DNA from: JABJAG01 sp965222215
GTDB lineage: Bacteria; Pseudomonadota; Alphaproteobacteria; UBA6615
Assembly: GCA_965222215.1 (NCBI GenBank)
Contig: OZ244931.1
Span: forward strand, 1 to 64,000
Reading direction: 5' to 3'
Length of the DNA stretch: 64,000 nucleotides
Part shown: piece by piece, positions 33,283 to 41,338 of the stretch
How the letters are laid out: every line of letters starts with the position of its first letter
How positions within the stretch are numbered: the stretch's first letter is position 1
Position numbers and translations under genes: made by a program
Notes under the pieces: generated by a model
Seen by the model: the letters and a program-made list of their open reading frames with translations, nothing else
Told to the model about the DNA's origin: nothing
Databases searched by the model: none

Positions 33283-34665
33283 TTATGCTTTTGCGAGGCG
33301 CATCGTGACCGTGAAGGTGCTGCCTTCGCCTGGTGAGCTCTGGATCGTCAACTCGCCGCGATGCCGGTTGGCGATGTGCTTGACGATGGCGAGGCCCAGA
33401 CCGGTGCCGCCCAGTTCGCGCGAACGGGCGGTGTCGACCCTGTAGAAACGTTCGGTCAGTCGGGGGATGTGTTCGCGTTCGATCCCCTCACCCTCGTCGA
33501 TTACCGAAATCGCGGCCACGTCACCGGTCGCCGAAGCGTTCACGCGGACCCGGCTGCCGGTGCCGCCGTATTTGATGGCGTTCTCGATCAGGTTCTGGAA
33601 CAGCTGGGTCAGCTCGTCCTGGTGTCCCGTGACGGGCCGATCGAGCGCATCGAGAGACAATTCGATCGTGACGTCGCGTTCCTGCGCCTGCGGCCCCAGC
33701 AGGTCCGCGACGGTTTCGATCACCTGGCGTAGATTGACCTCGTCGCGCGGCGGCGTGTGCTCGTTCATCTCGATACGCGACAGGGACAACAGGTCGTTGA
33801 CGATGCGCGTCATGCGCGTGGACTGTGTCTCCATCAGGTCGAGAAATCGTTCGCTGGCCTCGCTGTCGCCCTTGGCCGGTCCGCGCAGGGTTTCGATAAA
33901 ACCGACCAGCGAAGTCAGCGGTGTGCGCAGTTCGTGGCTGACGTTCGCGACGAAGTCCGCGCGCATCTGCTCGCCGCGGCGCAGCGCCGTGACATCGCGC
34001 ATCAGGATCAGGGCCCGCGCATCGTCTTCGCCGGATGTTTCGGTCCGTATGGCTTCGACGCGCGCCTCGAATGTCTGGTCCACCAGGTCGGTGAAAGTAA
34101 ACTCGACGATATGTCCGGAGGCTCCGCCCAGCACCTGTTCGACGGCCTGCAGGATCGCCGGTTGCCGGATGACCGCCGACAAATCCCGGCCCGAGAGATT
34201 CGCGACCCCGTGCCGTCCCTCGAGAAGTTTTCGCGCGGCGGCGTTCGCATAGACGATGCGCGCCTGCGCATCGAGGGTGACGAGGGGATCGGGCAGGGCG
34301 TCGAACAGGACCTGCGCCGCATGCAGGCTGTCGCGCAGCTGTTGGCGGTCGCGGCCCCAGCCGCGTTCAAGCCGGTAAAGCGCGGCCGCGACGTCGCCGA
34401 TGGGGCCGCCTTCGTCCGTCGTGGCGGCTGTCGGTGCGTCGTCCGGGGCACGGGCGAGCAAGGTCTCGATGCGGGATTCGACGTCGCGCAGACGCCGCAA
34501 CGGCCTGTTGACGAGAAGCGCCGACGCGCCGACGGCGATCACGATGGATGCTAGGCCGGCCGTCAGCGACAACCGGTCGGCGGTTATCAGAATGATCAGG
34601 ATTGCTGCTGCCGGACTCGCGAAGAGGGCCGCCGTCGTGATCAGGTGACCGGGTTTCGGTGTCAT
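33283..34665 (-). CDS. phoR: Phosphate regulon sensor kinase PhoR
   Basis: 460 residues. Two adjacent membrane segments at about 8-28 and 32-51 leave almost no periplasmic loop, as expected for PhoR, which reads phosphate status through PstSCAB-PhoU. A PAS domain (about 115-225, LFDALPDPLVTLDAQARIVY) precedes the H-box FVANVSHELRTPLTSL (about 238-253; His about 244), N-box FQNLIENAIKYG (about 355-366), DEGEGIEREHI and GGTGLGLAIVKHIANRH (about 417-433). It phosphorylates PhoB. It stands upstream of the Pho box, apart from phoB, which is at the operon's far end. Confidence 0.96.
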   Translation of the reverse strand: MTPKPGHLITTAALFASPAAAILIILITADRLSLTAGLASIVIAVGASALLVNRPLRRLRDVESRIETLLARAPDDAPTAATTDEGGPIGDVAAALYRLERGWGRDRQQLRDSLHAAQVLFDALPDPLVTLDAQARIVYANAAARKLLEGRHGVANLSGRDLSAVIRQPAILQAVEQVLGGASGHIVEFTFTDLVDQTFEARVEAIRTETSGEDDARALILMRDVTALRRGEQMRADFVANVSHELRTPLTSLVGFIETLRGPAKGDSEASERFLDLMETQSTRMTRIVNDLLSLSRIEMNEHTPPRDEVNLRQVIETVADLLGPQAQERDVTIELSLDALDRPVTGHQDELTQLFQNLIENAIKYGGTGSRVRVNASATGDVAAISVIDEGEGIEREHIPRLTERFYRVDTARSRELGGTGLGLAIVKHIANRHRGELTIQSSPGEGSTFTVTMRLAKA

Positions 34666-34731
34666 GTCAGGGTCGCGCGTGATCCGGGGTCAAACTCGGG
34701 ACGGCGATCCTAGCACAACCGGCATGAGCCG

Positions 34732-37080
34732 TTATTCGGCGGCTTTCTTAGTGGCCGTCTTCGCCTTGCGCGACCGCTTCGCCTTGGTCTCGCTGCGGAT
34801 CGATTCGTGGGCGGCGAAGGCGCTGGTGTTGACCAGCTCGTTCACCGTGGCCGTCATGTGGCTGATCTGGACCGGTTTCTCCAGCCCCATCAGCATCGGC
34901 CCCAGCACCGTGCCCACGTCGAGCGATTCGAGCATCCGCGACGTGATGTGGGCGGAGTGCAGGCCGGGCATGATCAGCACGTTGGCCGGGCCGGTGAGCC
35001 GCGAGAACGGGTAGTAGCGCTCGCGCATCGTCGCATCGAGCGCGACGTCCGGGGTCATCTCGCCCTCGTATTCGAAATCGGCGCCGCCGCGCTCGTCGAG
35101 CAGGCGCACCGCCTCGCGCGAGCGCTCGGTCAGGTCGACGGGCGGGTTGCCGAAGTTGGCGTAGCTCAGGAACGCGACGCGGGGCTCGCTGCCCAGCTGG
35201 CGGGCCTTGGCCGCCGCCTGGGTGGCGATACCGACCATGACCTCGGGGCTGGGCCGCTCGTGCACGGAGGAGTCCGCGATAAACAGCGTACGGTTGCGCA
35301 TCACGTGCACCGTCAGCCCGAAGACCTCTTCGCCGGGGCGCGGGTCGAACACCCGGCGCACATCCTTCAGGCAGGTCGAGAAGCGGCGGGACACGCCGGT
35401 CACCATCGCGTCCGCGTCGCCCAGCGCGACCATGCAGGCCGCGAAGACATTCCGGTTCTGATTCACCGCCCGGGCGCAGTCGCGATACATCATTCCCTGG
35501 CGCTGCAGGCGCTCGTAGAGAAAGTCGATATAGCTCTCGCGCTGGTCGGCCAGGGCGGCGTTGTGAATCTGCAGCTCGCCCGCGTTCGTCAGGCCGAGCT
35601 CCTCGATCCGCGCCCGCACGACCTCTTCGCGTCCGATCAGGACCGGCTCGCCCAGCCCCTGGTTGCGATAGGACAGCGCGGCCCGGATGACCCGCTCGGA
35701 CTCGCCCTCCGCGAAGACGACCTTGCGCGGGCTGGAGCGGACGGCCTCGTAGGTCGCCTCGATGACCGAAGACGTCGGGTCGAGCCGCTGCGCCAGTTCG
35801 CGCCGGTATTCGTCCATGTCCTCGATCGGCTGTCGGGCGACGCCGGTGTCCATGGCCGCCTGCGCAATGCGCGGCGGGATGAACTCGATCAGGCGCGGGT
35901 CGAACGGCACGGGAATGATGTAGTCCGGCCCGTATTGCAGATGCTCGCCGGGGTAGGCGGCATCGACCTCGTCCGGCACGTCTTCGCGCGCGAGCTCGGC
36001 CAGCGCCTCGGCGCAGGCGATCTTCATCTCGTCGTTGATGGTACGCGCGCGCACGTCGAGCGCGCCGCGGAAGATATAGGGAAAGCCCAGCACGTTGTTG
36101 ACCTGGTTCGGATAGTCCGACCGGCCCGTCGCGACGATGGCATCGTCGCGCACCTCGCGCACCTCTTCCGGGGTGATCTCCGGATCCGGGTTCGCCATCG
36201 CGAAGATGATCGGGTTCTTGGCCATCGACTTGACCATCTTCTTGGTCACCGATCCGGCGACCGACAGGCCGAAGAACACATCCGCGCCCTCCATGGCCTC
36301 TTCCAGCGTGCGGGCCTTCGTCTTGACGGCGTGGGCCGACTTCCACTGGTTCATGCCGTCGGCGCGGCCCTGGTAGATCACGCCCCGGCTGTCGCACAGG
36401 ATCGCCTGGTCGTGGGGCAGGCCCATCGCCTTCATCAGCTCGATACACGCGATGGACGCCGCGCCGGCGCCGTTGACGACGATGGTGATGTCCTTGATGT
36501 CCCGGTCGGTCAGGTGCAGCGCGTTGATCATGCCGGCCAGCGACACGATGGCGGTGCCGTGCTGGTCGTCATGGAAGATCGGGATGTCCATCGCCTCGCG
36601 CAGGCGCTGCTCGATGATGAAGCATTCCGGCGCCTTGATGTCTTCCAGGTTGATCCCGCCGAAAGTGGGGCCGAGGAAGCGCACGCAGTTGACCACCTCG
36701 TCCACGTCCTCGCTGTCGACTTCCAGGTCCATCGCGTCGATGTCGGCGAACCGTTTGAACAGGACGGACTTGCCCTCCATGACGGGTTTGGACGCGAGCG
36801 CGCCGATATTGCCGAGCCCGAGCACCGCGGTGCCGTTGGAGACGACCGCCACGAGATTTCCGCGCGCCGTGTAGTCGTAGGCGTCGTCGGGGTTCGAATG
36901 GATCTTGACGCAGGGCGCGGCGACGCCGGGCGAGTAGGCCAGGGCCAGATCGCGCTGGGTCGTCAGCGGCTTGGTCGCATTGATCTCGATTTTCCCGGGT
37001 TTTCCGGTGCGGTGCATTTCGAGCGAGTCGATGTCGAGCTGCGACATCTTCTTCTCGTTGTTCTTGGATTTTTCAGCCAT
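34732..37080 (-). CDS. maeB: NADP-dependent malic enzyme with phosphotransacetylase-like domain
   Basis: 782 residues from the ATG at 37080 (MAEKSKNNEKK); the longer frame is unsupported. It oxidatively decarboxylates malate to pyruvate. The malic domain includes LALAYSPGVAAPC (about 44-56) and DDQHGTAIVSLAGMINAL (about 159-176), with the nucleotide site VVNGAGAASIACIELM (about 190-205). The C-terminal half (about 445-765) is a phosphate acetyl/butyryltransferase-like domain with KVVFAEGESERVIRAA and NVLIMPGLHSAHIT, generally regulatory and not catalytic in such fusions. The end is Lys/Ala-rich. It diverges from mutS by 167 bases, in which I see no clear element. Confidence 0.96.
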   Translation of the reverse strand: MAEKSKNNEKKMSQLDIDSLEMHRTGKPGKIEINATKPLTTQRDLALAYSPGVAAPCVKIHSNPDDAYDYTARGNLVAVVSNGTAVLGLGNIGALASKPVMEGKSVLFKRFADIDAMDLEVDSEDVDEVVNCVRFLGPTFGGINLEDIKAPECFIIEQRLREAMDIPIFHDDQHGTAIVSLAGMINALHLTDRDIKDITIVVNGAGAASIACIELMKAMGLPHDQAILCDSRGVIYQGRADGMNQWKSAHAVKTKARTLEEAMEGADVFFGLSVAGSVTKKMVKSMAKNPIIFAMANPDPEITPEEVREVRDDAIVATGRSDYPNQVNNVLGFPYIFRGALDVRARTINDEMKIACAEALAELAREDVPDEVDAAYPGEHLQYGPDYIIPVPFDPRLIEFIPPRIAQAAMDTGVARQPIEDMDEYRRELAQRLDPTSSVIEATYEAVRSSPRKVVFAEGESERVIRAALSYRNQGLGEPVLIGREEVVRARIEELGLTNAGELQIHNAALADQRESYIDFLYERLQRQGMMYRDCARAVNQNRNVFAACMVALGDADAMVTGVSRRFSTCLKDVRRVFDPRPGEEVFGLTVHVMRNRTLFIADSSVHERPSPEVMVGIATQAAAKARQLGSEPRVAFLSYANFGNPPVDLTERSREAVRLLDERGGADFEYEGEMTPDVALDATMRERYYPFSRLTGPANVLIMPGLHSAHITSRMLESLDVGTVLGPMLMGLEKPVQISHMTATVNELVNTSAFAAHESIRSETKAKRSRKAKTATKKAAE

Positions 37081-37247
37081 TTGCGCACCCGTTGTTCGGC
37101 CCAAGGATCGGAAGTAAACGAGCGTGACCATGTGCGTCGAGTGCGTCAAGAACCGGGTTGCGGGGCCAGTTCGCATTCCACCGCGTCGGTCCACAGGCCG
37201 GAGGGTTTCGGCCCCCGGTTGCGCGGCGTATATGTGGGGACATCACC

Positions 37248-39992
37248 ATGCCGACGACCCGCACCAAAACCACGGACAGGAAGGCCGCGCCGGCCGGCGC
37301 GTCGCCGATGCTGGAGCAATGGCATACGGCGAAATCCGCCTATCCCGACTGCCTGCTGTTCTTCCGCATGGGCGATTTCTACGAGCTGTTTTTCGACGAT
37401 GCCGTGGCGGCGGCGGCGGCGCTCGATATCGCGTTGACGACGCGCGGCCAGCACAAGGGCGAAGCTGTTCCGATGGCGGGCGTGCCGGTGCATGCGGCGG
37501 AACAGTATCTGCCGCGTCTGATCCGCGCCGGCCACCGCGTCGCCGTCTGCGAGCAGATGGAGGACCCGGCCGAGGCCAGGAAGCGCGGCTCGAAATCCAT
37601 CGTCCGGCGCGACGTGGTGCGCGTCATCACGCCGGGCACCCTCAGCGAGGACACGCTGCTCGACGCGCGGCGGCACAACTACCTCGCCTCCTGCGCCGTC
37701 GTGCGCGATGCCTTCGGGCTGGCATGGCTCGATATGTCGACGGGCGAAGTCTGGATGCAGCCGCTGCCCGGGGACGGCGGGGCCGGACTGCTGGCGGCGG
37801 CCCTGGCCCGGATTTCTCCCGGTGAATTGTTGCTTCCGGACACGTTGCTGGCGCGCGACGACCTGGCGGCGATGCGCGACGACCTCGAAGACGTACTGAC
37901 GCCGCTGCCCGCCAGCCGGTTCGATTCTGAGAATGCGCGAAAGCGGGTCCTCGAGACCTACGACGTCGCGGCGCTCGACGCCTTCGGGGACCCGGGCCGC
38001 GCGGAGATTGCGGCGGCGGGCGCGCTGCTGGACTATCTGGCGCTGACACAGGTCGACCGGATGCCGCGGCTGTCGCGCCCGCGCCGTTTGCCGCCGCCGG
38101 GTGCCGCCGGCGCGGTAATGGAAATCGACGCGGCCACCCGGCGCAGTCTCGAACTCGCGCAGACCCTTTCGGGCGAACGCAGGGGTTCGCTGCTGTCGGT
38201 GATCGACCGGACGGTCACCGGGCCGGGCGCGCGCCTGCTGGCCGAGCGGCTGGCCGCGCCGCTCACCGACGTCGCGGCGATCGATGCCCGGCTCGACGCG
38301 GTGGCGTTCTTCGTCGATGACGGCGCCCGGCGCGAATCGGTGCGCGAGGCATTGCGCGCCGTTCCGGACGTTGAGCGTGCGCTGTCGCGCCTGTCTCTCG
38401 GGCGCGGCGGGCCGCGCGACCTGGCGGCGATCCGCACGGGCCTTGCCGGAGCGCATGACCTGAAGTCCGCCCTGGGCGACGCCCCCGCGCTGCCGCCGAT
38501 CCTGGAAGAAGTGCGCGTCGGGCTCGGGACGCATGAGGGGCTCACGGCGGAGCTCGCCCGCGCGCTCGCGGACGACCTGCCGCTGGCTGCGCGCGATGGC
38601 GGGTTCGTGGCCGCCGGATATTCCGAAGACCTCGATGCGCAGCGCGCCTTGCGTGACGACAGCCGGCAGCTTGTCGCCGGCCTGCAGGCCAAGTACGCGG
38701 AAGCGACCGGGATCGCCGCGCTGAAGGTGCGCCATAACAACGTGCTGGGCTACTTCGTGGAGGTCAGCGCGGCGCATGCCGAGCGGCTGATGGACGGCGG
38801 CAAGGAAGCGGCCGCCGAGACCTACGGCATGATCCACCGCCAGACCATGGCCAACGCGGTGCGTTTCACCACCGTCGAGCTGTCCGAGCTCGACGACAAG
38901 ATTGCCCGGGCCGGTGAGCGCGCGCTGGCGATCGAACTGGACCTGTTCGAGCGATTGTCCGGGCAGGTCCTCGATCACGCCGAGGATATTGCCATGGCTG
39001 CGCGCGCGCTGGCCGACCTCGACGTCAGCGCCGCGCTGGCCGAGCGGGCCGTCCAGGCACGCTACGTGCGCCCGCGCCTTGTGGAGGACGGTGTGTTCCG
39101 CGTTTCCGGCGGCCGCCACCCGGTGGTCGAGGCGATGCTCGACGACGGGCCGGGCGCGTTCGTCGCCAACGACTGCGACCTGTCCGGCGCCGCCACGGAT
39201 AGCGCGCAGGTCGGCGGTCGCCTCTGGCTGGTGACCGGCCCCAACATGGCCGGCAAGTCGACATTCCTGCGCCAGAACGCGCTGATCGCGATCCTCGCCC
39301 AGATCGGGGCGTTCGTGCCCGCCGACGAGGCCGAGATCGGGGTCGTCGACCGGCTGTTTTCGCGCGTCGGCGCGGCGGACGACCTGGCGCGCGGCCGCTC
39401 GACGTTCATGGTCGAAATGGTCGAGGCGGCGGCGATCCTCAACCAGGCGGGCCCGCGCGCGCTGGTGATCCTCGACGAGATCGGCCGGGGCACAGCGACC
39501 TTCGACGGACTGTCCATCGCCTGGGCGACCGTCGAACACCTGCACGACGTCAATCGCTGCCGCACGCTGTTCGCGACCCACTTCCACGAGCTGACCCATC
39601 TGGCCACCCGGCTCGACGAGCTGAGCTGCCACACCATGCGGGTCAAGGAGTGGCAGGACGACATCGTGTTCCTGCACGAGGTCGGCGCCGGAGCGGCGGA
39701 CCGCTCTTACGGCATTCATGTCGGCAAGCTCGCCGGCCTGCCCCCGGCGGTCGTCGCGCGCTCGGAAGAGGTGCTGGGCCTGCTGGAAGCGGGCGATCAG
39801 GCGAGCGCCCTGTCGCGGCTGGCGGACGATCTGCCGCTGTTCCAGGCTGCGGCGGTGAGGGAGCCGGGGCCGGTCATGGATGTCCCGGCCGATCCGGTGC
39901 GCGACCTGCTCGACGATATCGAGCCGGACTCGCTCTCGCCGCGCGAGGCGCTCGAGCTGCTGTATCGGCTGAAGGCGGCGCGCGATGCGTAA
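37248..39992 (+). CDS. mutS: DNA mismatch repair protein MutS
   Basis: 914 residues from the ATG at 37248, with GGGGA 7 bases before it. MutS finds mismatches and starts repair with MutL. The mismatch-reading domain I has LLFFRMGDFYELFFDDA (about 36-52, with the Phe-x-Glu motif as FYELF). The lever and clamp follow, with NVLGYFVEVS (about 498-507). The ATPase has Walker A VTGPNMAGKSTFLRQNALI (about 662-680) and the Walker B region LVILDEIGRGTATFDGLSI (about 738-756). The last codons overlap the start of the MFS gene by 8 bases. Confidence 0.98.
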   Translation: MPTTRTKTTDRKAAPAGASPMLEQWHTAKSAYPDCLLFFRMGDFYELFFDDAVAAAAALDIALTTRGQHKGEAVPMAGVPVHAAEQYLPRLIRAGHRVAVCEQMEDPAEARKRGSKSIVRRDVVRVITPGTLSEDTLLDARRHNYLASCAVVRDAFGLAWLDMSTGEVWMQPLPGDGGAGLLAAALARISPGELLLPDTLLARDDLAAMRDDLEDVLTPLPASRFDSENARKRVLETYDVAALDAFGDPGRAEIAAAGALLDYLALTQVDRMPRLSRPRRLPPPGAAGAVMEIDAATRRSLELAQTLSGERRGSLLSVIDRTVTGPGARLLAERLAAPLTDVAAIDARLDAVAFFVDDGARRESVREALRAVPDVERALSRLSLGRGGPRDLAAIRTGLAGAHDLKSALGDAPALPPILEEVRVGLGTHEGLTAELARALADDLPLAARDGGFVAAGYSEDLDAQRALRDDSRQLVAGLQAKYAEATGIAALKVRHNNVLGYFVEVSAAHAERLMDGGKEAAAETYGMIHRQTMANAVRFTTVELSELDDKIARAGERALAIELDLFERLSGQVLDHAEDIAMAARALADLDVSAALAERAVQARYVRPRLVEDGVFRVSGGRHPVVEAMLDDGPGAFVANDCDLSGAATDSAQVGGRLWLVTGPNMAGKSTFLRQNALIAILAQIGAFVPADEAEIGVVDRLFSRVGAADDLARGRSTFMVEMVEAAAILNQAGPRALVILDEIGRGTATFDGLSIAWATVEHLHDVNRCRTLFATHFHELTHLATRLDELSCHTMRVKEWQDDIVFLHEVGAGAADRSYGIHVGKLAGLPPAVVARSEEVLGLLEAGDQASALSRLADDLPLFQAAAVREPGPVMDVPADPVRDLLDDIEPDSLSPREALELLYRLKAARDA

Positions 39993-41292
39993 GGTGATGC
40001 ACGACTTGCTGGCGTTGGCCGGGTTCGGTGCGGTCGAGGAGGTGATGCAACACCGGAGTTTCCGGATCTACCTCATCGGGCATATCCCGAACGTTGTCGG
40101 CATATGGGTGGTGCGGATCGCGATCGGCTGGCTCGCCTGGGAATTGACGGAATCGAGCTTCTGGGTCGGCGCGGTGGCTGCCGCCGATGCGCTGCCGGTC
40201 CTGCTCTTCGGCCCGATCGGGGGCGTGCTGGCCGACCGGATGGACCGCAAGCACATCGCCGTGGTTACGCAAGCGATCCTCACCGTGATCGCGGTGCTGC
40301 TGACCGTGACCACCCTGTCGGGGTTCATCACCATCTGGCTTCTGTTCGGTTTCGCGCTTGCGCGCGGGATCACCTTTTCCTTCTGGCAGCCGGTGCGCCT
40401 GGCCCTGATGCCGAACCTGGTGCCGCGCGAACAGTTGCCGACGGCGATCGCGCTGAACTCGTCGACTTTCAATGCCGCCCAGTTCATCGGCCCCGCCTTC
40501 GCGGCGGTGCTGCTGACGGCGGGCGGCCCGGGGCTGGCCTTTGCCTCCAACATTCTGGCCGCCGCCGTCATGGTGTGGGCGCTGGCGCAGGTCGAACTGC
40601 CGGCCAGGGCGGCGCGCGGCGGGGCGAAGGCGTCGTTTCTGGACGACGCGCTGGCGGGCATCCGCTATGGCGCCGCGCACCCCGGGATCGGGCCGATGTT
40701 GCTGCTGTTGTTGGTGCTCGGCACGACCATTCGTCCGTTGACCGAGCTGCTGTCGGCGGTTGCCGGCGCGGTGTTCCTGCTCGAGGTCGGCGGGTTTTCG
40801 GCGATGGCGTCCTCGGTCGGGATCGGCGCGATGACCGGAGCGATCTGGATGTTGCGCCGCGGCAACGCAGGCCACTCGACCGATATCGCCCTGTTCGCCG
40901 GTCTGATCGGCGGGGCGGCGGTTGTGACGGTGATCGCGGTGGCGTGGTTCCCGCTGGCGCTCATATGTCTGGCGCTCCTCGGCTTCTCGATGACGGTGGG
41001 TAGCATCGCGACCCAGCAGGTCGTGCAATTCGCCGTGCCCGACGAGATGCGTGGACGCGTGCTGGGTCTGTTCGGCATGATTTTTCGCTCCGGCCCGGCA
41101 CTCGGGGCGCTGGCAATCGGGCGCCTGGGCGATGCCGTGGGATTGACCTGGCCGATCCTGTTCGGTGCAGGTGCCGGGCTGGCGGTATTTGTCTTTGCCT
41201 GGTCGCGGCGCACGCGATTGCGTGATGCGCTGGAGGGGCCGCGTGGAGACGTGCCGCAGGCGGAAGCGGCGGTGCGGCGGCCGGCGGAGTAG
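39985..41292 (+). CDS. MFS transporter (enterobactin-exporter-like)
   Basis: 435 residues, about 12 membrane helices. Typical parts are the start QHRSFRIYLIGHIPNVVGIW, the motif-A-like GGVLADRMDRKHI (about 76-88), and the central VQFAVPDEMRGRVLGLFGMI (about 348-367), as in the MFS-3 group with EntS. The substrate is unknown. It overlaps mutS by 8 bases (the ATG lies within the final GATGCGTAA), so it is read from the mutS transcript; an in-frame ATG at 39997 could be the real start. glnD follows after 46 bases. Confidence 0.83.
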   Translation: MRKVMHDLLALAGFGAVEEVMQHRSFRIYLIGHIPNVVGIWVVRIAIGWLAWELTESSFWVGAVAAADALPVLLFGPIGGVLADRMDRKHIAVVTQAILTVIAVLLTVTTLSGFITIWLLFGFALARGITFSFWQPVRLALMPNLVPREQLPTAIALNSSTFNAAQFIGPAFAAVLLTAGGPGLAFASNILAAAVMVWALAQVELPARAARGGAKASFLDDALAGIRYGAAHPGIGPMLLLLLVLGTTIRPLTELLSAVAGAVFLLEVGGFSAMASSVGIGAMTGAIWMLRRGNAGHSTDIALFAGLIGGAAVVTVIAVAWFPLALICLALLGFSMTVGSIATQQVVQFAVPDEMRGRVLGLFGMIFRSGPALGALAIGRLGDAVGLTWPILFGAGAGLAVFVFAWSRRTRLRDALEGPRGDVPQAEAAVRRPAE

Positions 41293-41338
41293 CGGCGCGC
41301 GTGTCAAAATTGCTCTGACGTTGTAAAACGGCCCCGAT

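Noticed and set aside
34807..37437. A plus-strand open frame of about 876 codons opposite maeB
   Set aside because: It is a GC-rich shadow of the malic enzyme gene with no recognisable domain and it overlaps the mutS start out of frame.
37146..39719. A minus-strand open frame of about 857 codons opposite mutS
   Set aside because: Low-complexity Arg/Gln/His-rich product, no ribosome site, fully antisense to mutS.
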